Assembly (NCBI GenBank): GCA_900772625.1
Contig: CAAHEQ010000041.1
Coordinates: 1 to 5,863 of the forward strand
Source: Alphaproteobacteria bacterium
GTDB lineage: Bacteria; Pseudomonadota; Alphaproteobacteria; CAAHEQ01; UBA3637
Direction: 5' to 3'
Length of the DNA stretch: 5,863 nt
Made by a program: the position numbers and the translations under genes. Under the pieces are notes generated by a model. The model was not told where the DNA came from and made no database searches. It was given only the letters and a program-made list of their open reading frames with translations. This document shows positions 1-4,728 of the stretch, piece by piece. Each line of letters opens with the position of its first letter. The first letter of the stretch is position 1.

Positions 1-30
1 AAAATTGCGATGCTTTTCTTTTCATTATTC

Positions 31-76
31 AAAAGAGCCAGCGCACAAAAATACGTACGCCCGCGCTGGCTCTTTT
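31..76. repeat. Type A palindrome, copy 1 (perfect 14-bp stem)
   Basis: Arms at 31-44 (AAAAGAGCCAGCGC) and 63-76 are perfect reverse complements, separated by 18 nt. The outer ends are A4 and T4, so the hairpin resembles an intrinsic terminator readable from either strand and could end transcription of a gene lying left of the window. The core AAGAGCCAGCGC and its complement recur at 890-932 with a similarly built loop (an A-tract followed by CG-rich bases), which marks it as a repeated element and not only a local terminator. Confidence 0.8.
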
Positions 77-138
77 ATAAGTTTGTATTTCATCATCATT
101 TACATTCTCCTTTCATTCATTATTGTTTTTTTGGGAGC

Positions 139-181
139 AAAGGCTGGCGTGTGGGCGCTTAGGAAAACCTCGCCAGCCTTT
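139..181. repeat. Type C palindrome, copy 1 (11-bp stem)
   Basis: Arms AAAGGCTGGCG (139-149) and CGCCAGCCTTT (171-181) pair perfectly around a 21-nt loop. The right arm and its trailing A recur at 658-671, and in a variant form at 848-860, so this belongs to a repeat family with the elements at 640-670 and 823-860. Confidence 0.7.
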
Positions 182-210
182 ATGGAACGCTGTATCAAAG
201 TCGCTTCCCC

Positions 211-250
211 CAGAGTTCCCGCGCTGTGCGACATACCCGCAGCGGCTCTT
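211..250. repeat. Decayed type D palindrome
   Basis: CAGAGTTCCCGCG at 211-223 and GCGGCTCT at 242-249 match, with several substitutions, the two arms of the reverse complement of the intact type D element at 751-785. The remaining pairing is patchy: AGAG at 212-215 with CTCT at 246-249, and CGCTG at 222-226 with CAGCG at 240-244. It looks like a degraded copy in the opposite orientation. Given the low sequence information, this is a tentative call. Confidence 0.4.
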
Positions 251-351
251 GATAAAAAAGTTTTTCATTTCAATCAGTTATCCTTTCCAATTGTCCAGTT
301 TAAACGGTCGTTTTTTATGGACTTTTTTTGAAAAATAAAATGCAAGGAATC

Positions 352-380
352 TTGACAGGTTTGATAAAATTGTATACCCT
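352..380 (+). promoter_or_regulatory. Promoter-like sequence for a small RNA
   Basis: A perfect -35 box TTGACA lies at 352-357. A -10 region follows within TGTATACCCT (371-380): TATACC at 373-378 gives a 15-nt spacer, and TACCCT at 375-380 gives 17 nt, so neither choice is ideal. The -35 is strong and is followed closely by a compact hairpin-plus-terminator arrangement, which supports a real promoter. No coding start with a ribosome binding site follows. Confidence 0.4.
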
Positions 381-385
381 AAAAT

Positions 386-439
386 CAGGTCGAAAAATAT
401 CGACCCTTATTTTTGGACAACGCCAGCAAGCGTTTTTTT
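386..439 (+). ncRNA. Candidate small RNA, about 55 nt
   Basis: Just downstream of the promoter-like TTGACA box, GGTCGA (388-393) pairs with TCGACC (400-405) to give a 6-bp hairpin with a 6-nt loop. A U-rich unpaired stretch follows (407-414), then a second hairpin AACGC (419-423)/GCGTT (430-434) that runs into seven T residues (433-439). Hairpin, U-rich linker, then terminator with a U tail is the layout of many Hfq-type bacterial small RNAs. I recognise no known family. Start is estimated from the -10 and end from the T-run. No open reading frame of note lies inside. It might instead be a leftover promoter and terminator with no functional transcript. Confidence 0.35.
419..439 (+). terminator. 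Intrinsic terminator ending the candidate small RNA
   Basis: A 5-bp stem (AACGC/GCGTT) with loop CAGCAA is followed directly by a run of seven T residues at 433-439. The stem is short but GC-containing and the T-run is excellent. Confidence 0.5.
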
Positions 440-454
440 ATTTGGATTGCATTA

Positions 455-494
455 AAGCGCGGGGCGTGGGCGCGAAAATAGACGCCCCGCGCTT
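455..494. repeat. Type B palindrome (perfect 13-bp stem)
   Basis: Arms AAGCGCGGGGCGT (455-467) and ACGCCCCGCGCTT (482-494) are exact reverse complements with a 14-nt loop starting GGGCGCG. The left arm plus the first loop bases recur almost exactly at 986-1008 without a matching right arm. There is no T-run after the stem, so terminator function is not indicated. Confidence 0.75.
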
Positions 495-530
495 GATGGT
501 TATGTAGAAAGTTGCTTTAGTTTATTCTCC

Positions 531-590
531 CCTTTTTCAAAAAATGATTTTTGGTATAGGGCTCGGGGGTGGCAAAAATCATTTTTTTTG
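531..590. repeat. Type E element, copy 1 (15-bp AT stem, G-rich loop)
   Basis: A perfect AT-rich stem forms between 539-553 and 573-587, enclosing a 19-nt G-rich loop (554-572). The element begins CCTTTTTCAAAAAA (531-544) and ends CAAAAATCATTTTTTT (573-588). Both end sequences recur exactly at 956-969 and 1004-1019, so this is a dispersed element of about 60 nt with conserved ends and a variable G-rich middle. Confidence 0.6.
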
Positions 591-639
591 TAAATGAATT
601 TGCGAAAACATTTTATGGATATTTTTACTATCCCTCTTT

Positions 640-671
640 AAAGGGCGCGGGGGAAAGCGCGCCAGCCTTTA
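640..671. repeat. Type C palindrome, copy 2 (left arm shortened)
   Basis: AAAGG (640-644) pairs with CCTTT (666-670) and GCGCG (645-649) with CGCGC (658-662), leaving CAG at 663-665 as a bulge. The right half (644-671) matches 835-860 closely, with a few substitutions and deletions. Relative to copy 3, the left arm has lost about nine bases, which explains the bulge. Confidence 0.6.
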
Positions 672-750
672 GAAAAACAATTTATCAAAAAGACAGCGAT
701 CCAAACTCAATTAAAAACTTTTAATTATTACAAAGCCTCTAATCTCATCA

Positions 751-785
751 CAGAGCCGCCGCGCGTATTTCCCGCGGCGACTCTG
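751..785. repeat. Type D palindrome (13-bp stem, one mismatch)
   Basis: CAGAGCCGCCGCG at 751-763 pairs with 773-785 except for one C/A mismatch (756 with 780), with a 9-nt loop. A left-arm-only relative lies at 1062-1079 and a degraded inverted relative at 211-250. The following sequence GGGGTGGAAAAGGATTTTTT (785-804) resembles the G-rich and A/T-tract right part of the type E element at 566-588. Confidence 0.7.
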
Positions 786-822
786 GGGTGGAAAAGGATT
801 TTTTTGGAGTAATTATGATACG

Positions 823-860
823 GGCTGGCGCGAGGCGCGGGGAAACTGCGCCTGCCTTTA
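823..860. repeat. Type C palindrome, copy 3
   Basis: GGCTGGCGC (823-831, register G823-C856) pairs with GCGCCTGCC (848-856) with one T/T mismatch. The section 835-860 is a diverged direct copy of 644-671, sharing GGCGCGGGG, an AAA, a GCGCC block and GCCTTTA. This is the copy in which the longest left arm of the type is preserved. Confidence 0.55.
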
Positions 861-889
861 TTTACGGAAAAAAGTTTTTTCGATATTCC

Positions 890-932
890 AAGAGCCAGCG
901 CGAAAAATGTTCGCGCGCTCGCGCTGGCTCTT
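890..932. repeat. Type A palindrome, copy 2 (14-bp stem)
   Basis: Arms at 890-903 and 919-932 are perfect reverse complements around a 15-nt loop. The core AAGAGCCAGCGC matches copy 1 at 33-44 exactly, and its complement matches 63-74. The loop keeps the same plan, an A-tract followed by CG-rich bases. A-tract and T-tract ends are shorter than in copy 1, so terminator activity is less certain. Confidence 0.8.
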
Positions 933-955
933 TGAGATTTTGCGGATGATTTAAT

Positions 956-1023
956 CCTTTTTCAAAAAAAACCTAACGCCTTATCAAGCGCGGAGCGTGG
1001 GCGCAAAAATCATTTTTTTGAAA
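956..1023. repeat. Type E element, copy 2, containing a type B half
   Basis: Starts CCTTTTTCAAAAAA (956-969) and ends CAAAAATCATTTTTTT (1004-1019), both identical to the ends of copy 1 at 531-588. An 11-bp stem forms between 960-970 and 1013-1023. The middle differs from copy 1 and contains AAGCGCGGAGCGTGGGCGC (986-1004), a near-copy of the type B left arm and loop at 455-473. The nesting suggests that types B and E are related, or that one inserted in or recombined with the other. Confidence 0.55.
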
Positions 1024-1061
1024 TAACGTGAAACTCTTTTTATGAAATATATTTTTTTTAT

Positions 1062-1080
1062 CAGAGCCGTCACGCCGCGT
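1062..1080. repeat. Type D half element
   Basis: CAGAGCCG followed by a CGCCGCGTTTA tail resembles the left arm and loop start of the intact type D palindrome at 751-770. No complementary right arm follows before the AT-rich sequence resumes, so it looks truncated. Confidence 0.35.
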
Positions 1081-1139
1081 TTATAAAATAAAAAGCAAGT
1101 AATGCTAACTCACTTTTAAAGAATAGCAAGGTCCGATTA

Positions 1140-2180
1140 TTAATTGGCTTGCTCGTGCGATTGCTGGGCAGCATTAACATGGTCCATCACTGTTTGAGCA
1201 CTTTGCTTTTGCTGCTTGACCCACGCATTAAAGTCAGATGTTGTATCGGCCTCTTCCGAAATATCAGTCTCAAACATCAACGACTTTTCATTAATAAATT
1301 CGTTTTCCCAATCACGCAACTGAGACGACAAAATCATCTTAAGCATTTTCTCGTTTTGTGCATAATCTTTTAATTTTGCTTCCAGTGCATTTTTAATATA
1401 ATAGGCGCACGCGTTATCCTGTGCATAAGAAATGAAAATGAATGGCGAAACAAGAGGCTTACTCGTTGTTTCAACATAATCCGAGATTTTAAAGCGTCGC
1501 TTTTCAGCCTCAAAGGCGTACTGGCTCATAATCAAAAAATCCACCTGTTTGTTGAGTAAGTCTTTAAATGCGCGGCGAACACCCGTAATTTTTTTGATGT
1601 TTACGTCCGATGGTAATTGAGGATACACAAACGGCGCAATACCTTCTTCGACACGGATATAGCCTTTTTTGCCGCTCAAATCCGCGAAATTTTTAAAACG
1701 AGGAGGCTCTTTTTCGTCTGGCGAAGGTTTGCGCATCACAATAACAACAGGATTAGACATATAGCCAGGGTAAAGAGTACGGATTTTATTGTAAGCATTT
1801 GTATCATAATAATCTGTCAACAAAAGATCTATTGCTCCCGAATACAATCCCATTTTGACTTCATCGTTGTTCAGCGCATCGACAAAAGAATATTGAATGT
1901 CAAACTCGTCAGCAAAACGTTTAAAAATTTCGACTCCAACACCTCGATAGACAGCATATGAATTCGCGCCTTCTTTGACATACTCGCGCCAGCCAAAGGG
2001 CGGATAGTTCACAAAGCTTGCTATACGTACAGGTCTGTCTTTTGAGCCACAGAAAAGCTTGCGTTCAACTTGCGCTTGAGGACGAACTATTGTCTCTTCG
2101 ACATAGCTTGTTTGCGCCATTGCATTAAAAACACTCATGCTTAAAATCAAACCAAGCATTAAAATAAAACACTTACGCAT
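1140..2180 (-). CDS. Periplasmic solute-binding protein (SBP_bac_3 type)
   Basis: Encodes 346 residues with a clear Sec signal peptide (MRKCFILMLGLILSMSVFNA, probable cleavage after AMA at residue 22), so the mature protein is periplasmic. Residues about 50-290 read like family 3 extracellular solute-binding proteins, the amino-acid-binding type: an early strand RIASFVNYPPFGW, then GVGVEIFKRFADEF, then GAIDLLLTDYYDTNAYNKIR, where R134 sits where the family's carboxylate-binding Arg is expected, and a hinge-side second lobe. The mature part has only two cysteines (C44, C258), which could form a disulfide. Residues 300-346 are a polar extension beyond the fold. Start chosen at 2180 because GGAGGT lies 4 nt upstream; a longer in-frame start at 2381 would bury the signal peptide. 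No permease or ATPase gene is adjacent, so a sensory rather than transport role with the upstream kinase is plausible but unproven. Confidence 0.85.
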   Translation of the reverse strand: MRKCFILMLGLILSMSVFNAMAQTSYVEETIVRPQAQVERKLFCGSKDRPVRIASFVNYPPFGWREYVKEGANSYAVYRGVGVEIFKRFADEFDIQYSFVDALNNDEVKMGLYSGAIDLLLTDYYDTNAYNKIRTLYPGYMSNPVVIVMRKPSPDEKEPPRFKNFADLSGKKGYIRVEEGIAPFVYPQLPSDVNIKKITGVRRAFKDLLNKQVDFLIMSQYAFEAEKRRFKISDYVETTSKPLVSPFIFISYAQDNACAYYIKNALEAKLKDYAQNEKMLKMILSSQLRDWENEFINEKSLMFETDISEEADTTSDFNAWVKQQKQSAQTVMDHVNAAQQSHEQAN

Positions 2181-4536
2181 TTTTACCTCCCTTAGTCTGG
2201 TTAAGTTTGATTTTTTTAACGGATTTTGCTGTGGCTTTTTTTGTTTTTGATATTGTCGTTTTTGCCACGCTTTGACGAGCGGTCTTTTGTTTAGCTTTGG
2301 ATTTAGAGTCATCAGCGTTTTTCTTATCCGCACGAATATCGCGTAAAACAGTGCTTTTTTTTGTTGGCTCTGAAGTCGCACGCAAAGCTGATGTCGTGGA
2401 TACCCCAGAGCTCACAGTTTGTGCACGTTCGACTTTTCTTTCCAGACCTGTCAACGATGCATTGGCATCAATTAAAACACGCTCTTTTGGGAAAAAGACT
2501 GTCACACAAGTGCCTTTGCCTTCGTCACTTTGCATTTCAACGCGACCATCATGCAATTCGATTAAATGCTTGACAAGCGATAAGCCCAACCCGCTGCCCG
2601 CATGCGCGCGCGTAAAAATGTTTTCAACTTGCGTAAAAGGCGTAAAGAGTTTTTTCATTTTGTCAGCAGCAATACCTATCCCATTGTCTTGCACTTCAAA
2701 GGCCAGCTCTTGCGTCACGGGCACATCATAAACGTTCAGCGTAATGTGCCCATCATCGTGCGTAAACTTAATTGCATTGGATAAAATGTTAAGCAAGATT
2801 TGCTTGACGGTACGCTCATCCGCATAAAGAAATTGTGCTTGCGTTGTGATGTTTGTTTCAAACGTCTTCTTCTCTGCGTCAGGATAGCGCGACACAAGCG
2901 ACATTGTTTCGTCCACAATGCTGCGAATGTTGATGTTCTTTTCGGTCAAGTGTTGACGCCCGCTTTCCACTCTGGACAAGTCGAGAATATCATTAATTAA
3001 AGACAGCAAGTGAATACCGCTCGAGTGAATATAGTTAATGTAATCAACGTATTGCGGATTGTTGATTTCACCAAAAGTCTTCATTTGCATTGTTTCGGAA
3101 AAGCCTAAAATCGCGTTCAAAGGTGTTCTAAGCTCGTGCGAAACGTTCGCAAGGAACTCTGTTTTTGCGCGGTTCGCTTCTTCCGCTGCGTCCTTAGCTG
3201 CTATCAAATCCCCAATCATCACATTCATATCGGCGGCCTGCTGCTCCATGATTTGCTTGTTGGCTTCCAACTCTTGAATCTGTGCGCGCAAGCGTTCTTC
3301 ATAGTTGCGAATAGCCGTTTGCGTCAAGCTGCGGGCGCGTTGTTCTTCAATATTTTTACACAACTCGGCAATTAAGTTGCCTAAACGTTCGGGGCGTGTA
3401 TTGCTAAAATCATACGTACGGGTTGAAAAAAAGCTGATAACGCCTTCAACAACACCGTTGATAACCATCGGAAATGCATATGTCGAAATGAATGTCGTTT
3501 TATCCAACGCGTGCCAGTATTTTTGATAATACGGAATGAGGCGCGTATCAGCATAACCGAATGCCTTTTTTAAAGTAAAAACTTTGACAATCGCGGACTC
3601 TCTGTCCTCTGGGTCGTCAAGGTTTAAAAATTGAATAGACGGAATCATTTTTTGATTACGCGCTGTCACCAGCTCAAGATTTAACTTTTTGCCTCTGGCT
3701 TTAGCGTAAAACGCAACCGAAAAATCGTACGCCTTTAGAATCGACTTTAACACTTGGTCAATCAGAAATGTTTCGTCTTTCGAATCATCGGCCGTTCTGA
3801 GGTACGACAAAACAGAAAACAGCGCTGTATAGTCCTTTGCAAACTCGTCTCGTTGTTTAAAATACGTTTCATCATCGATTAAAAGCAAAAACTTGCGTGC
3901 TGGCTCGGAAATTACACTGATGCGAATGCGCACATATAAAACTTCACCGCTTCTTTTTTTCAAATCAACTTTAAACTCTTTGCCAAAGCTGTCTTTCAAC
4001 TTTAACAACGTTTCCAGCGAAATGATGTTTTCTTTAACGAATAGTTGCTTATAGCTGTGCAGCGCTCTGAGCTCGCGCCCTGAATAGCCCAGCAATGTCG
4101 TAATCATCGGATTAGCATAAACAATTTTGTTTTGCTCGACCATCATAATGCCGATCTTGGCCCATTCCAAAATGTGTTGGTTTTCAATCAAGCCTTCTTG
4201 CAACTCTTGATTATGCTCGAACAAAATGCGCAGTTTTTTGTAAACGGGCGCATCAATCTCGGCACCGTAAAAAAAGCCATAAACGCGAGTCAGGGCGATA
4301 AACAAAATTGCGACAATCAAGAAAATCGCATACCACAGCAAAGCTCTGGCGATGTTATAGACGGCCTGTTGAGCGCTTGTCAAATCAAGGTCGATAACCT
4401 TGCAACTCCACTCATAGCTTAAATCGACCATACAAATAAAAACAATGGAAGCTAAAATAAATCCCATCAGCCATGATTTATATTGCCAGTAGCAAAATCT
4501 GAGCTGTCTTAAAAACCTGTTTTTAATCTTCTTCAT
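2173..4536 (-). CDS. Membrane sensor histidine kinase (PAS-GAF-HisKA-HATPase)
   Basis: Encodes 787 residues. A basic N-terminus precedes two membrane segments (about 21-38 and 66-84) enclosing a short periplasmic loop of about 27 residues. Then come a PAS domain (about 118-215, with GIMMVEQNKIVYANP), a GAF-like domain (about 230-395), a coiled coil (about 396-460), HisKA with SHELRTP (phospho-acceptor H467), and HATPase with N-box N583/N587, G1 DNGIGI (617-622) and G2 GSGLGL (647-652). All catalytic motifs are intact, so it should autophosphorylate and pass phosphate to a response regulator. No receiver domain or regulator gene is present, so the partner lies elsewhere. Residues 731-787 form a Lys-rich disordered tail (16 Lys, 3 Arg, 4 Asp). 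Start chosen at 4536 (AAGGGAG 6 nt upstream) over 4557, which would lie before the predicted transcription start. The end overlaps the binding-protein gene by 8 nt. Confidence 0.9.
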   Translation of the reverse strand: MKKIKNRFLRQLRFCYWQYKSWLMGFILASIVFICMVDLSYEWSCKVIDLDLTSAQQAVYNIARALLWYAIFLIVAILFIALTRVYGFFYGAEIDAPVYKKLRILFEHNQELQEGLIENQHILEWAKIGIMMVEQNKIVYANPMITTLLGYSGRELRALHSYKQLFVKENIISLETLLKLKDSFGKEFKVDLKKRSGEVLYVRIRISVISEPARKFLLLIDDETYFKQRDEFAKDYTALFSVLSYLRTADDSKDETFLIDQVLKSILKAYDFSVAFYAKARGKKLNLELVTARNQKMIPSIQFLNLDDPEDRESAIVKVFTLKKAFGYADTRLIPYYQKYWHALDKTTFISTYAFPMVINGVVEGVISFFSTRTYDFSNTRPERLGNLIAELCKNIEEQRARSLTQTAIRNYEERLRAQIQELEANKQIMEQQAADMNVMIGDLIAAKDAAEEANRAKTEFLANVSHELRTPLNAILGFSETMQMKTFGEINNPQYVDYINYIHSSGIHLLSLINDILDLSRVESGRQHLTEKNINIRSIVDETMSLVSRYPDAEKKTFETNITTQAQFLYADERTVKQILLNILSNAIKFTHDDGHITLNVYDVPVTQELAFEVQDNGIGIAADKMKKLFTPFTQVENIFTRAHAGSGLGLSLVKHLIELHDGRVEMQSDEGKGTCVTVFFPKERVLIDANASLTGLERKVERAQTVSSGVSTTSALRATSEPTKKSTVLRDIRADKKNADDSKSKAKQKTARQSVAKTTISKTKKATAKSVKKIKLNQTKGGKNA
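2181..2190 (-). promoter_or_regulatory. Ribosome binding site of the binding-protein gene, inside the kinase gene
   Basis: On the minus strand GGAGGT (2190-2185) precedes ATG at 2180 by four A residues. It lies within the last codons of the kinase gene, whose stop (2175-2173) is inside the next gene. This near-perfect Shine-Dalgarno plus the 8-nt overlap points to translational coupling and fixes the start at 2180 rather than 2381. Confidence 0.85.
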
Positions 4537-4542
4537 ACGATT

Positions 4543-4549
4543 CTCCCTT
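4543..4549 (-). promoter_or_regulatory. Ribosome binding site of the histidine kinase
   Basis: AAGGGAG on the minus strand ends 6 nt before the ATG at 4536-4534. The alternative ATG at 4557 has no comparable site, so the shorter protein is preferred. Confidence 0.75.
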
Positions 4550-4557
4550 ATATTCAC

Positions 4558-4563
4558 ATTATA
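4558..4563 (-). promoter_or_regulatory. -10 box of the kinase/binding-protein operon
   Basis: The minus strand reads TATAAT at 4563-4558, a perfect -10, with a transcription start expected near 4551. That leaves a leader of only about 15 nt, which includes the ribosome binding site. At the usual -35 distance the minus strand is a T-rich tract without a good TTGACA match, so it may depend on the A/T tract or an activator. Confidence 0.45.
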
Positions 4564-4600
4564 ATAGCAATAGATTAAAAAAAAATAAATACTTTTTTAC

Positions 4601-4629
4601 TTGCAAAAAAAGAACAAAACGTGTACATT
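4601..4629 (+). promoter_or_regulatory. Upstream recA promoter (P1)
   Basis: TTGCAA (4601-4606) and TACATT (4624-4629) are separated by exactly 17 nt. Each box matches consensus at 4 of 6 positions. The candidate LexA box (4612-4626) lies in the spacer and overlaps the -10, where a repressor would block polymerase, so this promoter would be the SOS-controlled one. Confidence 0.4.
4612..4626. promoter_or_regulatory. Candidate LexA operator (SOS box) of recA
   Basis: GAAC (4612-4615), seven bases, then GTAC (4623-4626). Read on the other strand this is GTAC-N7-GTTC, one base off the alphaproteobacterial LexA direct repeat GTTC-N7-GTTC. Its position in front of recA and inside a promoter-like spacer adds weight, but an 8-base degenerate motif can occur by chance. 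Confidence 0.45.
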
Positions 4630-4663
4630 GTAATTTAAGAGGAAATATTTTTGACAAAAAAGC

Positions 4664-4693
4664 TTGAAAATAAAGCCTTTTTAACTGTAAAAT
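4664..4693 (+). promoter_or_regulatory. Downstream recA promoter (P2)
   Basis: TTGAAA (4664-4669) and TAAAAT (4688-4693), each matching consensus at 5 of 6 positions, are 18 nt apart. The predicted start near 4700 gives a leader of about 29 nt. The candidate LexA box is about 40 nt upstream of its -35, so P2 could supply basal, LexA-independent expression. Confidence 0.4.
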
Positions 4694-4717
4694 GGATTCG
4701 TTTTTATAAAATATATA

Positions 4718-4723
4718 GAGGAG
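4718..4723 (+). promoter_or_regulatory. Ribosome binding site of recA
   Basis: GAGGAG ends 5 nt before the ATG at 4729. This decides the recA start. The in-frame upstream TTG at 4651 would add 26 residues unlike any RecA N-terminus and has weaker support. Confidence 0.85.
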
Positions 4724-4728
4724 ATAAA

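Larger units (their letters stand above)
1..1139. other. Gene-poor region rich in GC palindromes
   Basis: No reading frame here is convincing as a gene. The longest open frames (5-331 and 123-338 on +) run straight through palindromic elements, overlap each other in different frames, lack a good ribosome binding site and have low-complexity translations. The background is very AT-rich with many A and T tracts, interrupted by short GC-rich blocks. Nearly all of those blocks are inverted repeats or halves of them, itemised separately. A candidate small RNA lies at 352-439. The stretch ends where the minus-strand binding-protein gene stops at 1140. I see nothing specific in 591-639, 672-750 or 1024-1061 beyond AT-rich sequence. 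Confidence 0.75.

Noticed and set aside
5..338. Two overlapping + strand open frames of 108 and 71 codons in the left region
   Set aside because: No ribosome binding site, they overlap in different frames, cross several palindromic elements, and the translations look like low-complexity AT-rich noise despite a hydrophobic stretch.
1..1080. CRISPR array
   Set aside because: The repeats are of several types, irregularly spaced, often half copies and in mixed orientation; there are no constant repeats with uniform spacers and no cas genes.
1091..1106. Terminator of the kinase/binding-protein operon (AGCA/TGCT hairpin then T-rich on the minus strand)
   Set aside because: The stem is only 4 bp and AT-rich around it; the T-rich tail is suggestive but the hairpin is too weak to support.
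2181..2381. N-terminal extension of the binding protein to an ATG at 2381
   Set aside because: It would place 67 basic residues before a clear signal peptide and lies wholly within the kinase gene; the ATG at 2180 has a near-perfect ribosome binding site.
2297..2731. Plus-strand open frames opposite the kinase gene, the longest 144 codons
   Set aside because: They are antisense shadows of a kinase gene with intact catalytic motifs and show no start signals or recognisable domains.
4537..4557. Kinase start at the ATG at 4557
   Set aside because: It lies upstream of the start predicted from the TATAAT box and lacks a ribosome binding site, while the ATG at 4536 has AAGGGAG at good spacing.
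4651..4680. Perfect TTGACA at 4651 as a recA -35 box
   Set aside because: No acceptable -10 sequence sits 16-18 nt downstream; the TTGAAA/TAAAAT pair just after it fits better.
4651..4728. recA start at the TTG at 4651
   Set aside because: Would add 26 residues not seen in RecA proteins; the ATG at 4729 has GAGGAG 5 nt upstream and gives the normal N-terminus.
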